Shown: positions 7,803 to 17,700 of the stretch, piece after piece
How the letters are laid out: the number at the start of each line of letters is the position of its first letter
Position numbering within the stretch: position 1 is the stretch's first letter
DNA from: Planctomycetota bacterium
GTDB taxonomy: Bacteria; Planctomycetota; Planctomycetia; Isosphaerales; Isosphaeraceae
DNA length: 64,000 bases
NCBI GenBank assembly: GCA_028291545.1
Contig: JAQGHR010000052.1
Location: forward strand, 1 to 64,000
Reading direction: 5' to 3'
Notes under the pieces: generated by a model
Databases searched by the model: none
What the model was told of the DNA's origin: nothing
Seen by the model: the letters and a program-made list of their open reading frames with translations, nothing else
Translations under genes and position numbers: made by a program

Positions 7803-8918
7803 CTACCTGACGGTGACGTGGGGCCGGATCTCCGAGAACCGCTTCTCCCCGATCCCCTTGACCCGCCGCAGGTCGTCCGCCGAGCGGTAGGGCCTGCCCT
7901 CGATGATGTGCCGGGCGATCACCGGGCCGACCCCCGGCAGCGACTCCAGTTCCTCCTGGGTCGCCGAGTTGATGTCGATCAGGCGTGCCGAGTTCGTTCG
8001 GATGTCGGGCGTCGATCGGCTTGACGCTGCTCCGGGATCGTGGCGAACGGGCGGGCCTCGTGCAACACGCCCCGGACCAACGATTTCCCACCGCTTCCCG
8101 TCGCTCTGGATCGAGACCGTGCCATCCAGGTCCGTCCTCAGCAGGGGGATCTCTCGCCTTTCGAGCAACGCCAGGGTTTGAGCGTGGGGATGACCGAATC
8201 CGTTGCCCGCCCCGAGGCTGGCGACGGCGAGCCTGGGTCGGACGATCCCCAGCCACCGGGCGTCGGTGCCGTTGCGGCTGCCGTGGTGGGCCAGCTTCAG
8301 GACCGTGCAATCCCGGAGCAGATCCGGGCAGTTCGCCTCCCAGAATGTCCGTTCCCCGGCCTCGCTGTCGCCCGTCAGCAGGGCCGAGAACGAGCCGTTC
8401 TGGAGCCGGATGCCGATCGAGTTGTCGTTCTCGTCCTTGCGATCCTCGGGTGGCTGGGGCAGCACCGTCAGCACGACCGAGCCGAGTTCGATCTTGCGTG
8501 GGACATCGGTCGGGATGATCGCCTGCATCCCGCTGTCCCGGACCAGCGTCAGCAGCTTGAGGTACGTCGGGGTCGTGTGCGAGGAATCGGTGGCGAGGAA
8601 GATCCTGGGATGGAACGCCCGAATTACGTCGTCCATGCCGCCGTAGTGATCGACGTGGTGGTGCGTGACAACCACGAGATCGATGGAGCGGACGCCGAGG
8701 TTCCTCAGCGTCGGAACGATCTCCTTCGACGGCCCGGCGTCGATGAGGGCCGTCTTGCCCTCGGGCGATCGGATCAGGATGGCGTCACCCTGGCCCACGT
8801 CGAGGAAGTCGAAGGTGGCCGTGGCGTTCGGCTCCAGGGCGGGCCTCTCCTGGGCCGTGGCGGGGCTCGGAGCCAGAAGCATTCCCAGGACGAATAGGAG
8901 CGGGGAGAGGCGTCTCAT
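7803..8918 (-). CDS. ComEC-like metallo-beta-lactamase-fold hydrolase with helix-hairpin-helix tail
   Basis: A 371-residue protein with a signal peptide (about residues 1-23, ending SPATAQ), then the soluble beta-lactamase-fold domain typical of ComEC/Rec2 C-termini: FDFLDVGQGDAILI, THHHVDHYGG (His at about 86-91) and LAHHGSRNGT. The last 60 residues are two helix-hairpin-helix units (ININSATQEELESLPGVGP type, then RVKGIGEKRF) as in ComEA. The fold predicts an exported nuclease or phosphodiesterase that grips DNA through its tail. ATG at 8918 overlaps the stop of the DUF3006 gene as ATGA, so the two are translationally coupled; this pair is common in bacteria. There is no membrane channel domain, so this is not ComEC itself. 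Confidence 0.88.
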   Translation of the reverse strand: MRRLSPLLFVLGMLLAPSPATAQERPALEPNATATFDFLDVGQGDAILIRSPEGKTALIDAGPSKEIVPTLRNLGVRSIDLVVVTHHHVDHYGGMDDVIRAFHPRIFLATDSSHTTPTYLKLLTLVRDSGMQAIIPTDVPRKIELGSVVLTVLPQPPEDRKDENDNSIGIRLQNGSFSALLTGDSEAGERTFWEANCPDLLRDCTVLKLAHHGSRNGTDARWLGIVRPRLAVASLGAGNGFGHPHAQTLALLERREIPLLRTDLDGTVSIQSDGKRWEIVGPGRVARGPPVRHDPGAASSRSTPDIRTNSARLIDINSATQEELESLPGVGPVIARHIIEGRPYRSADDLRRVKGIGEKRFSEIRPHVTVR

Positions 8919-9187
8919 AGCTTGATGTCGCCGCCGGGGTCGGTCTTCTTCAAGTCCGCCTGGACGGCAGCCGTCTGGTCGGCGACCTTGGCCGTCGTCC
9001 CGGCGTCCTTCTCGATCGAGAACGACAGGATGTCCCCGGCCTTGGCTCCTTTGGGGAGCAGGGCCTTGGGGAAGTTGATCGGATCGCCGCCGTCGGTCAG
9101 GAGGACGGCGACCTGCTTCCTGTCGCCCTCGAAGCGGTCGATCGTCAAGCGGGTCGTCACGAAGCCGTCCCTTGGAGATTGAGTCAT
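8915..9187 (-). CDS. DUF3006 family protein
   Basis: A 90-residue protein with the DUF3006 pattern: TRLTIDRFEGDRKQVAVLL, then INFPKALLPKGAKAGDILSF. The family forms a small beta barrel and is regularly encoded next to ComEC-like beta-lactamase-fold hydrolases, as here with a 4-base overlap. Its role is unknown; coupling suggests a partner or regulator of that hydrolase. No signal peptide is evident, so a direct complex would need export of one partner to be resolved. Confidence 0.82.
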   Translation of the reverse strand: MTQSPRDGFVTTRLTIDRFEGDRKQVAVLLTDGGDPINFPKALLPKGAKAGDILSFSIEKDAGTTAKVADQTAAVQADLKKTDPGGDIKL

Positions 9188-9263
9188 GCCGCCATTGGCG
9201 CATACGGGGCTCGCCAGTGTGGCAGATGCCTGGCGTCAAGGACTATGCGTCGGGGCGGCGGCA

Positions 9264-10178
9264 TCAAGACAGAGGACGATGAGAATTAGAGGTCCGATGC
9301 TCCCCCGTCAAATCGCTCTCGTAAACGCTGTCCGTCAGGTAGGCGAGTAGATGACCCACTTCGAGAGGGTCGATTGGAAAGACAATCCGTCTCTTACCCG
9401 TCCTGTCGATCTTGATGTCGAGCTTGACACCGAAGAATCTCTTCATGCCGCCTTGAATGCGGTCCGGAGTTGCCTTCTCGTGGTCGAGCACTTTGGTGAA
9501 CAAGATTGCGGAAAACTTCTTCCGCATCACAGGCTTGCACATCTTGATAATGAGCGAAGGGTCTGCCTTGGTGAGTTTCTCGTGTTGAAGGACCGTCGTA
9601 ATATCTTCGTCGGAGGCTTCACGGAAATGTGCTGACAAATCTAAGAATTGGTTGGTCTTGAAATACGACCGGAAGAGGAGTTCGTTGCCCGAGATGACGG
9701 CCATGAGACGATCGGCGATCTTAACACCGGGATCAACCATGCTGTAGAACATCCCGCCCCTGAAAAGAACCGTGCTCCCCGTCTGGAGGATGTGTGATCG
9801 GTCAAAGTGCTGGAAATAGTACCCCTTTTGTCCCGTCACCGTCCCGTTGTCGATGCCCAAGATGGCTCTGACGACCGGTGCCTTGGGGGTGAATGGCATC
9901 TGAATTTTGTGGAATTCCTGGGGCTTGTCCATGCCCCTGGAAAGTATGAGAGGAATGTCAAACGGAGATATCGAAGTTATCGAATCCGGCGATGGTGTGA
10001 ATGTGGCATGGAATGACAATTTCTGAATGCCAACATCAACGAACTCTTTGCTCTGTTTCAAGAATTCTTGAGTGAGCCTTACCTGAAGGCTGGATTCCAG
10101 GTCGAGTCTTTGGAGGTCGAAGCCCCCTGACTGATCCCTCGTGACAACGTAGAATTGCATCTTCGCAACACTTGACAT
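9264..10178 (-). CDS. kwaB: KwaB-like anti-phage protein (DUF4868), Kiwa system
   Basis: A 304-residue protein with the layout of KwaB: a DUF4868 core and the characteristic ending IDPLEVGHLLAYLTDSVYESDLTG. In characterised Kiwa systems KwaB binds DNA and acts with the membrane protein KwaA when phage infection is sensed. The gene follows the kwaA-like gene by 11 bases on the same strand, with GGAG ahead of its ATG inside that gap. Base composition is markedly more AT-rich than the flanking genes (many AAA, AAT and GAA codons), a sign of recent transfer. Identification rests on remembered family pattern plus the KwaA-like partner; an HMM search would settle it. Confidence 0.78.
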   Translation of the reverse strand: MSSVAKMQFYVVTRDQSGGFDLQRLDLESSLQVRLTQEFLKQSKEFVDVGIQKLSFHATFTPSPDSITSISPFDIPLILSRGMDKPQEFHKIQMPFTPKAPVVRAILGIDNGTVTGQKGYYFQHFDRSHILQTGSTVLFRGGMFYSMVDPGVKIADRLMAVISGNELLFRSYFKTNQFLDLSAHFREASDEDITTVLQHEKLTKADPSLIIKMCKPVMRKKFSAILFTKVLDHEKATPDRIQGGMKRFFGVKLDIKIDRTGKRRIVFPIDPLEVGHLLAYLTDSVYESDLTGEHRTSNSHRPLS

Positions 10179-10189
10179 CCACGGCTCCG

Positions 10190-10699
10190 TCAGGCTTGCA
10201 GGTAGATGTAATCCGAAAGCTCTCTCACTTCGAGGGTGTTGTCGTTTCGGCGAAGCGTCTGCTTAGTAATCAGGAGGTAGGCCATACCGTCCTTGACCTC
10301 AACTTCATAGAAATGATAATGCATCAAAGACATTACAGGATTGAATGTAAATGCGTTTGAATTATAAACACAAGCTCCAATGATGGCAACGACATAGACA
10401 GGCGTGATCCAGTCATCTGTAAAAATGATGTTCTTTGTAAAGATGGGGAGGAGGTAGACAACGAGGAAAGACAAGACTTCCTTGTCGGCCGTCTTCACCT
10501 TCGCAGTGGTAAGCGGCTCTTCCTGAAGTCTCCTGCAAGCCAAGAGGAGGAGCCAGCATACAAGGACCATGCCTCCCCCCGCTAGTAGATAGCGCACCGC
10601 CTCGCCATAATTGCCTTTGGCGAGAGAGTTAACGGCCAAGGCCCCGAGGATAGGGGCGAGAGAGGTCGCAGTCAGTGCCAATTTGCCTATTTTATTCAT
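10190..10699 (-). CDS. kwaA: KwaA-like membrane protein, Kiwa system
   Basis: A 169-residue membrane protein with four hydrophobic segments (about residues 7-24, 37-56, 79-93 and 98-112) and a cytoplasmic C-terminal region ending in a beta-rich stretch (FYEVEVKDGMAYLLITKQTL). This matches KwaA, the membrane sensor of Kiwa, in topology, gene order and in the NP-MSLMHYHFYEVE transition after the last helix. GAGG lies five bases before ATG 10699. Base composition is low in GC like its partner. Upstream on the same strand lie the exonuclease VII genes, but a 165-bp gap makes a separate promoter likely. Confidence 0.75.
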   Translation of the reverse strand: MNKIGKLALTATSLAPILGALAVNSLAKGNYGEAVRYLLAGGGMVLVCWLLLLACRRLQEEPLTTAKVKTADKEVLSFLVVYLLPIFTKNIIFTDDWITPVYVVAIIGACVYNSNAFTFNPVMSLMHYHFYEVEVKDGMAYLLITKQTLRRNDNTLEVRELSDYIYLQA

Positions 10700-10864
10700 C
10701 TTAACCTCGTTCTCAGGATGCCTGCTCGCAGTGGGGGGACAAATATGCAGTATCGTAGCGAACGGGTTTCCAATCGTCCAGAATCCAATCTGGCGACGAT
10801 CTTCTTGCCAGAGCCGTCCTCCCCGAGTGGAGCCGATTTCCTTGAATCCGAGGTCGCCCCGAGA

Positions 10865-11179
10865 TCAGAACGGGATGTCGTCATCGCCACCGGGCTGGGT
10901 CGGTCTGTTCGGCTTGCGGGCTTGCCCGTCGCCATCCCCGTTCGTCGGCGTTGCATCCTCGGGGGGCGCACCATCCTGCTCGAAATACTGCCCGAGCGTG
11001 GCCTGCACCGTGTCAAGCCTGGATTTACAAATCTTGTAAGCCCTCATCGCCGTCTCGACCTTCGGCACGAGTTGGTCGATGTCGGGCTCCTTCTGACCAG
11101 ACAGCCAGTCGGCCGTCTCCTTCAAGACCCTGTAGTTCTTGTTGAAGCTCGCACTGTCGAGTTCCTGGACTTCGCTCAT
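10865..11179 (-). CDS. xseB: Exodeoxyribonuclease VII small-subunit-like protein
   Basis: A 104-residue protein whose first 70 residues follow the XseB pattern: SFNKNYRVLKETADWL, then two helices with regularly spaced leucines and charges and YKICKSRLDTV. XseB normally is about 80 residues and forms the helical bundle that decorates the XseA stalk. Here an acidic, Gly/Pro-rich tail of about 30 residues ending DDDIPF is added; DDIPF-type tips resemble the SSB C-terminal peptide that recruits repair proteins, which is inference. ATG 11179 overlaps the xseA stop as ATGA. Similarity is looser than for a housekeeping XseB. Confidence 0.72.
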   Translation of the reverse strand: MSEVQELDSASFNKNYRVLKETADWLSGQKEPDIDQLVPKVETAMRAYKICKSRLDTVQATLGQYFEQDGAPPEDATPTNGDGDGQARKPNRPTQPGGDDDIPF

Positions 11180-13146
11180 CGGTCATCCCCCTCCATGAAC
11201 TGTCGGTTGGTGACGGGGACATCCCCGTCGTGGAACTGGACCACGAACGTCGGGGTACGCACCGCTGCTTCACGGCAGGTGATCGGCTTGTCGTCGTAAT
11301 CCCTGACGATCGAGAAGCCCCGTCGCAGGGTCGCTTGCGGGCCCAGGCCGACGACGAGCCGTGCGAACGTCTCAGTCCGAGCGTGGGCGTCCTTACAGAT
11401 CGAGGCCGAGCCCGTTTCGATCGAGTTGCGAGCGTCTCCGAGGGCTGCCGAGGCCGTGGTCACCCATCGCCCCGCTTCCCTCACCATCTGGCCCTTATGC
11501 CGATCGAGGTCACGTCCGGCCGCCTCGATCCTCGCCTCGGCCTGCAAGGCGATGGCGTCGGCCGCCTTCTCAATGGCCGCCCTTTCATCTCCAAGTCGCA
11601 ACTCGGTGCGGTGGGCGATGGCCTCGATCGACTGTTTGGTCGCAAGCCTCGCCTCGCAGAGCGTCTGATCTGCCGTACCGATTAACCGGGCATACCCGGA
11701 ATCGAGGGCCCGACTCGACTCCCGGATCTGATACCGAGCGGCGGTGCGGATCGCTGCCGTAAAGTTTTCGTGTTCATCCTCGGCTCGTTGGACAACCAGC
11801 CGGACACCAGTCTTCAGCCGCTCGGCCTGGGCCTCGATTGCCGTCCGTTCTTCCCGGAGCCGGTAGTGAGTGGCCGTGCGGATTACCGCCAAGAATCGCT
11901 CCCGGTCGCACTCGGCTTGATCCAGGATAGAACTGATCCCCGCCCGGAGCCGCTCGTTCTGGGTGGCGAGGGCGGTCTGCTCCCTCCCGAGGATGCGGCC
12001 CACCTGGGCCTTGATCCGCTCCAGGGCGGTGATCGCAGCGACGGCGTTGTCCCGGATGGTCTGGGCGATGTGGAGGGCGACCTTGGACGGCGTGTCGAAC
12101 CGACGATGGGCGATCTCGTCGAGGATGGTGTTGTCCCGCTCGTGGCCGATGCCGGTGAATAGGGGGATGGGTGCCTGGCAGAGCAATCGTGCCAGTTCCA
12201 GGTCGTTCAGCCAGGCCAGGTCCGTGACCGATCCGCCGCCCCGGATGATGACCAGGGCGTCGAAGGGACGATGCCGGTGAACGGCGAGGGCCTCGTTGAC
12301 GGCGGTGCGGATCGACGAGGGGGCGTCGAGGCCCTGGAAGGTCGCCCCGAAGAAGTGAAACCCGCAGAGTCCGGCATTCTGGAGCCGGTCGGTCTCACGA
12401 CGGAAGTCGCCCAGGCCCGCCGAGGTCTCCGGGCTGATCACGGCGACCCGCACGAACTCGACGGGGGCGGAGAGGGCCTGGTTCCGCTCGTAGAGGCGTT
12501 CCTCGACGAGCCGCAGCCGAATGCGGGCCAGCTTGGCAGCGAGGTCTCCCAGGGTAAAACTCGGGTCCACGTCCTCGATGGTCAAATCGAGCCCGTAGAG
12601 TGGGTCGAACCGGACCCGGACCAGGCAGAGGATCTTGATGTCCGTCTTGAGGCCCTCCCCGGTCGCCTCGACGAACTTCTGGGCGATGCCGGTGGCCCGC
12701 CCCTTCCAGATGATGCCCTTGGCCCTGCCGAGGGGGTCGCCCCGTTCGTTGCGTTCGGTCAATTGCAGGTAGAAGTTGCCGTTCTTGGACGAGAGTTCGC
12801 TGATCTCGGCACGGACCCACTCCGCATCGGGGAGCCCCTGGCTGATGACGCCCTTGACCCGAGCGAGGAGTTCGGAGAGGGAGACGCCCTTTTCGGCTTC
12901 GCCGTCCGGCATCGGGAGGGTTGCTTCCGGCACCGGCTCATTGACGATTCCGAAACCACTCGGCAGCCAGCGATGGTCGAAATGACGGAGATCGGTGCCG
13001 GGCGGTGCGTACCAAGTCCTCCGGTCGCCGTCCCAGCGAGCCCCGAGTGCCTTGGCCTCCTCCTTGCGGGCATAGGGGACGGACAGGTCGAGACGGGTGT
13101 CATGAATCATGCAATTCGCATCGTCCTGCCTGGACTCCGTCGCCAT
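11176..13146 (-). CDS. xseA: Exodeoxyribonuclease VII large subunit, enlarged, with N-terminal DUF5710-like domain
   Basis: About 656 residues, far longer than standard XseA (roughly 400-460). In order: a DUF5710-like module ([21 protein letters not shown]), an OB-fold ([13 protein letters not shown], then WVRAEISEL), the catalytic domain with [20 protein letters not shown] and [20 protein letters not shown], then about 250 residues of Ala/Arg/Glu-rich coiled coil, and the C-terminal strand [16 protein letters not shown]. Exonuclease VII degrades single-stranded DNA. DUF5710 is mostly met on plasmid and phage replication or transfer proteins, which points to a mobile version. ATG 13146 is chosen for GGGAG just upstream; longer frames would overlap the previous gene. 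Confidence 0.87.
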   Translation of the reverse strand: MATESRQDDANCMIHDTRLDLSVPYARKEEAKALGARWDGDRRTWYAPPGTDLRHFDHRWLPSGFGIVNEPVPEATLPMPDGEAEKGVSLSELLARVKGVISQGLPDAEWVRAEISELSSKNGNFYLQLTERNERGDPLGRAKGIIWKGRATGIAQKFVEATGEGLKTDIKILCLVRVRFDPLYGLDLTIEDVDPSFTLGDLAAKLARIRLRLVEERLYERNQALSAPVEFVRVAVISPETSAGLGDFRRETDRLQNAGLCGFHFFGATFQGLDAPSSIRTAVNEALAVHRHRPFDALVIIRGGGSVTDLAWLNDLELARLLCQAPIPLFTGIGHERDNTILDEIAHRRFDTPSKVALHIAQTIRDNAVAAITALERIKAQVGRILGREQTALATQNERLRAGISSILDQAECDRERFLAVIRTATHYRLREERTAIEAQAERLKTGVRLVVQRAEDEHENFTAAIRTAARYQIRESSRALDSGYARLIGTADQTLCEARLATKQSIEAIAHRTELRLGDERAAIEKAADAIALQAEARIEAAGRDLDRHKGQMVREAGRWVTTASAALGDARNSIETGSASICKDAHARTETFARLVVGLGPQATLRRGFSIVRDYDDKPITCREAAVRTPTFVVQFHDGDVPVTNRQFMEGDDR

Positions 13147-13187
13147 CGACTCCCGCCCGCTCATCCCATCATACATCGAGAAGTGGG

Positions 13188-13958
13188 TCAACTCGAAAGG
13201 ATGGAGGCAGTTCGGGCTTCGCTTCCCTCCTCGAATCGTGCCACGACGGGGTTGTGATCGCTCAGCCCGTCCCACTCGGGTGAAGCGATGACCTCACAGG
13301 CTCGAAGACGAGTTCGCCAGGACCGTGGCACGAAGAGCCAGTCACAATGATAGGGAATGGTGGGGGCGTTTGACCATCGGAGGGTCTGGGCCAGGGGACG
13401 GTCGGGGTTCGCCTCCTGCCAGCAGTTCGCCAGCCCGAACACGTCACGGAGCCTCCCCAGGATCGCCCGGTCGGCGACCGACGTGGTGCGGACCTCCAGG
13501 GGATGCCGCTCGCCGGCCGTGACGTTCAGGTCGCCGCCGATCACGAGTTCTCCGTCCCCGGCGTGATCGGCGATCATGTCGAGGATCCGGCTCTTGGCCG
13601 GATGGTAGTTGCCTCGGATCGGGGCGTGGATACTGAAGGCCCGCAGCGGCCTCTTACGCTTGCAGGGCCGTCGGTCCCCGATCACTTCCACGCCGACGAC
13701 GTGGCCGTGGAAGTCGGGCAGTTCGATCGTCCGGGCCTCACCATGTCCCACATAGATAGCACTTCCCCAACGCCGGCCCTCGACCGCATTCCAGGAAACC
13801 CGCTGCTGCAAGTCCCCGTGGAGGAGAGGCGGGAGATGTTCCTCGGGTGCCACCGTCTCCTGGACGAGGCAGAGGTCGGGCCGGAACTCGTCCAGGACTC
13901 TCGCCCGATGGGAGCGGCCGGTGCCTCCCGAGCGGAGGTTGTAGGTCGCCAGGATCAT
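13188..13958 (-). CDS. Endonuclease/exonuclease/phosphatase family protein
   Basis: A 256-residue EEP-fold hydrolase. The catalytic motifs appear in order: YNLR near residue 6, VQET near 32, FSIHAPI in the middle, GGDLNVT near 142 and SDHNPV near 235. There is no signal peptide, so it acts in the cytoplasm, most likely on nucleic acid; phosphoinositide or sphingomyelin substrates use the same fold but are unlikely here. It starts a likely operon with xseA (41 bases downstream) and xseB, suggesting shared work in DNA processing. Confidence 0.87.
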   Translation of the reverse strand: MILATYNLRSGGTGRSHRARVLDEFRPDLCLVQETVAPEEHLPPLLHGDLQQRVSWNAVEGRRWGSAIYVGHGEARTIELPDFHGHVVGVEVIGDRRPCKRKRPLRAFSIHAPIRGNYHPAKSRILDMIADHAGDGELVIGGDLNVTAGERHPLEVRTTSVADRAILGRLRDVFGLANCWQEANPDRPLAQTLRWSNAPTIPYHCDWLFVPRSWRTRLRACEVIASPEWDGLSDHNPVVARFEEGSEARTASILSS

Positions 13959-14324
13959 CGTCTACCTCGACCGCTGCAATCGGTCCTCGATCACGGATGT
14001 GAGCCCACGCACGTCCCCGTGCCCGGCTTGCTCGATCGTAGTCGAACGGGGTGGGGATCGCACCGAACTTCTCAGGGGTCTCGGGGGAGGAGTCCGGCGG
14101 GCGGGTCGTGCGGTCGCCTCGGAGCCCGCTCATGGCCAGTCCTGCCGGGATGCTAGGCTCACGTCGTCCCTCCAAGGGGGTGCGAGGCTGCGAGGCTGAC
14201 ACCCACCATGGCGTCAGGCGGCTTCATGCAGGATGCGCCACGAGCCCCGCCCGCCTTGCTCTCCTGGCGCTCGTACACCTGCGTCGCCCCCGCCTGCGAC
14301 TTTCACCGACCGGAGATCATCGGC
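13959..14324. other. Intergenic region, about 370 bp
   Basis: Divergent gap upstream of the nuclease operon and of a small membrane protein. A minus-strand frame from ATG 14133, with AGGA correctly placed, reads plausibly for about 58 codons before it overlaps the nuclease gene; it may be a remnant or leader and is not called. No RNA gene is seen. Confidence 0.35.
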
Positions 14325-14636
14325 GTGAGGACGGTCTCCGAGACCAGAGTCGAGCGTCTCATCGACCTGGGCTTCGAATGCGCCATGATGATCCTGATCG
14401 GGATCCCGATCTGCTCGATCCTCTGCGCCCTGGTTCTTGCCCTCTGCCTACTCTGCCTCCCGTTTGTCGTGCTGGTGTCGCCGCTTCTGTACGTCACTTC
14501 TCGCAGGCGGAGGCGTGCGAAGAGCCATCCCCTGTCGGACCGGTCGCTGGGGGTGTTCCCGGTGTCGATGGTCTCTGCGGCTTGGCACCCCGGCGGGGCC
14601 GGGCCGGTCTCCACGGGCTTCGGTCGTCGGGCATGA
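14325..14636 (+). CDS. Small membrane protein, unknown function
   Basis: A 103-residue frame with GTG start at 14325, chosen because GGAG lies nine bases upstream. Residues about 20-58 are strongly hydrophobic (MMILIGIPICSILCALVLAL and on), followed by a stop-transfer RRRRR and a polar tail. One hairpin or a long single helix in the membrane is likely. Longer versions from ATG 14208 add residues with poor coding character. The tail after the arginines looks weakly coding, so the true length is uncertain. Confidence 0.45.
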   Translation: MRTVSETRVERLIDLGFECAMMILIGIPICSILCALVLALCLLCLPFVVLVSPLLYVTSRRRRRAKSHPLSDRSLGVFPVSMVSAAWHPGGAGPVSTGFGRRA

Positions 14637-14738
14637 GAGCGGGGTCGCCGCCCTGCTATACTGGAGGATGTCGATTCATCTGTCCGCCTCAATACGAAAC
14701 GCCGCCCGCCGACGTGCGGAGGCCGGGACCGACCGAGC

Positions 14739-17700
14739 ATGAGCAGTGATCCTCGCCCGCCGCTCCAGCGATATGGTGCCGCCGTCGCCGCCGTGATCCT
14801 GGCGACCGTCGCACGCCTGGCCCTCGACCCGGCACTGGGCGACCTCTTCCCCTTCGCAACGCTCTTCCTGTCAGTCCTGGTCGTCGCCGCCTACGCAGGC
14901 CGGGGGCCGGCGCTGCTGGCGACTGCCTTCGGTGCTGTGGCCTCGGTCCTCTTCCTGCTGCCTCCCCGCTCGGGCTTCGCCGTCAGGGGCTTCGACAACC
15001 AGGCCGGGCTGGTGGTCTATCTCGTGGTCGGCGTCGGGATCGCCCTGCTCGGAGGGGCCCTGCGTCACGCCCGGAAGCGGGCCGAGGGGCACGCCGACGA
15101 GGCGGTCCGGCAGCGGGAGCAGCTGCGGACCACGCTCGCCAGCATCGGCGATGCCGTCCTCGTCACCGACGCCGAGGGCCGGGTCCGGTCGCTGAACCCG
15201 GTCGCCGAGTCGCTCACGGGCTGGTCAACTCCCGAGGCGGCGGGGCAGCCCCTCCCCTCGGTCTTCCGCATCCTCAACGAGGCGACTCGTCGGGAGGTCG
15301 AGAACCCCGCCCTCCGGGCCCTGCGTGAAGGCGTCGTCGTCGGCCTGGCCAACCACACGCTACTGATCGCCAGGGACGGCACCGAGCGACCCATCGACGA
15401 CAGCGCCGCACCGATCCGGGACGCAGCCGGCCGGGTCGTCGGGTCCGTACTGGTCTTCCGGGACATCGGCGAGCGGAGGCGGGCCGAGGCGGAGGCCCAG
15501 CGTCAGGGCGAGCGGGCCCGGACGATCCTGGAGAGCATCACCGACGCCTTCGCCTCCTTCGACCGGGATTGGCGATTCGTCTATCTCAACCGGCAGGCGG
15601 AGGCGCTGCTCGGCCGCACCGCCGACGACCTGCTCGGCAGGGACCACTGGGAGGAATATCCGGAGACGCTCGGCACCGAGTTCGAGCGGAACTACCGCAG
15701 GGCGATGGACCAGAACGTGGCCGTCTCGTTCGAGGCGTTCTACCCGCCGCACGACCGCTGGTACGAGGTCCACGCCTACCCGTCCCCCGACGGCCTCTCG
15801 TCGTATTTCCGGGACGTGACCGGGCGGAAGCGTTCCGAGGAGGCGCTGCGGCGGAGCGAGGCACAGCTTGCCGACTTCTTCGAGAATGCGACGGTCGGGC
15901 TCCATTGGGTCGGTCCGGACGGGACCATCCTGCGGGCGAATCGGGCCGAACTGGAGTTGCTGGGCTACGACTGGGAGGAGTACGTCGGCCGCCCCATCGC
16001 CGAGTTCCACGCCGACGAGGCGGTCATCTGCGACATCCTGCGGCGGTTGCAGGCCGGGGAGTCCCTGCACGCCTACCCGGCCCGTCTGCGGTGCAAGGAC
16101 GGCTCCCTCAAGGACGTGCTAATCGACTCCAGCGTCATGTGGGAGGGCGGCGAGTTCGTCCACACCCGCTGCTTCACCCGTGATGTCACCGAGACGAGGC
16201 GGGCCGAGGCGGCGCTGCGGGCCGGCGAGGAGCGGCTGCGGCTGGCGATGGCGGCGGGCCGGATGGGCACCTGGGACTGGGACATCCGCACCGGCGCACT
16301 GGCCTGGTCGGACAACCTGGAGGAGATCCACGGCCTGCACCCCGGCGGCTTCGACGGGACCGTCGAGGGCTTCCGCAGGCTGGTCCACGCCGACGATCGA
16401 GACCGCCTTGAGGCGACGATCGCCCGCTCGATCGAGGAGGTCTCCGGCTACGAGGCCGAGTTCCGCTTCCTCCGGCCCGGCGCCTCGGTCGGCTGGATGC
16501 TGGGCACCGGCAAGGTCTTCGCCGACGAGGCCGGCCGACCGGCCCGGATGATCGGCGTCGGCCTGGACATCACCGGGCGGAAGCGGGCCGAGGAGGCGTT
16601 GCGGCTGAGCGAGCAGCGGTTCGCCCGATTCATGGAGCACCTCCCCGGCCTGGCCTGGATCAAGGATGAGCGGGGCCGCTATGCCTACGTCAACGACGCC
16701 GCCGAGCGGGCCTTCTGCACCGCCCGGGCGGACCTCTACGGCCGGACCGACGAGGAGGTCTTCCCGCCCCGGACGGCCGCCCAGTTCCGGGGGCACGACC
16801 GCCGGGCGCTGGAGGCCGGGGCGGGCGTCCAGGTGGTCGAGGTTCTGGAGCACGAGGACGGGGTGATCCACCACTCGCTCGTCAGCAAGTTCCCGATGCC
16901 CGGACCCGACGGGGAGTCGGCGATGGTGGGCGGGATCGCCATCGACATCACCGACCGGATGCGGGCCGAGGCGGCGCTGCGTGACAGCGAGGGGCGGTTC
17001 CGTGGCTTGATGGAGCAGGCCCCCTTCAGCATCCAGGTCTTCGCCCCGGACGGGCGCACCCTGCGGGTGAACCGGGCGTGGGAGGAGTTGTGGGGCGTCA
17101 CCCTCGAACAGATCGCCGACTACAACATCCTCAACGACCCTCAGCTCGGGGCCAAGGGCGTCCTGGACCCCATCCGCCGGGCCTTCGCCGGGGAGCCGTC
17201 CGCCGTCCCGGCCATCCAGTACGACCCGAACGAGACCATCCCCGATCGGACCCGCCATCGTGACGCACGGCGGTGGGTCTCGGCCGTCGCCTACCCGCTG
17301 AAGGATCCGGCCGGGCGGATCCGGGAGGTCGTGCTGGTCCACGACGACATCACCGTCCGCATGAGGGCCGAGGAGGCGTTGAGGGAAGCCCACCGGGAGT
17401 TGGAGTCACGGGTCGCCGAGCGCACGGCCGACCTGTCGAGGGCCAACGTGTTCCTGCGTGCCCTGCTGGAGAGCATCCAGGACGGCATCGTGGCGTGCGA
17501 CGCCGAGGGCGTCCTGACCCTCTTCAACCGGGCGACGCAGGAGTTCCACGGCCTGCCGACCGAGCCGCTGCCCGCCGGCCGCTGGGCCGAGCATTACGAC
17601 CTCTTCGGGTCGGACGGGGCGACCCGGCTGACCAGGGAGGAGATCCCCCTGTTCCGGGCGTTGCGGGGCGAGCGAGTCGAGGGCGTCGAGATGGTCATCG

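Noticed and set aside
13738-14133. Minus-strand frame from ATG 14133 (131 codons) with a good ribosome-binding site
   Set aside because: Only the first 58 or so codons read plausibly; the rest overlaps the EEP nuclease gene in another frame by 220 bp. Kept as a possible remnant, not a gene.
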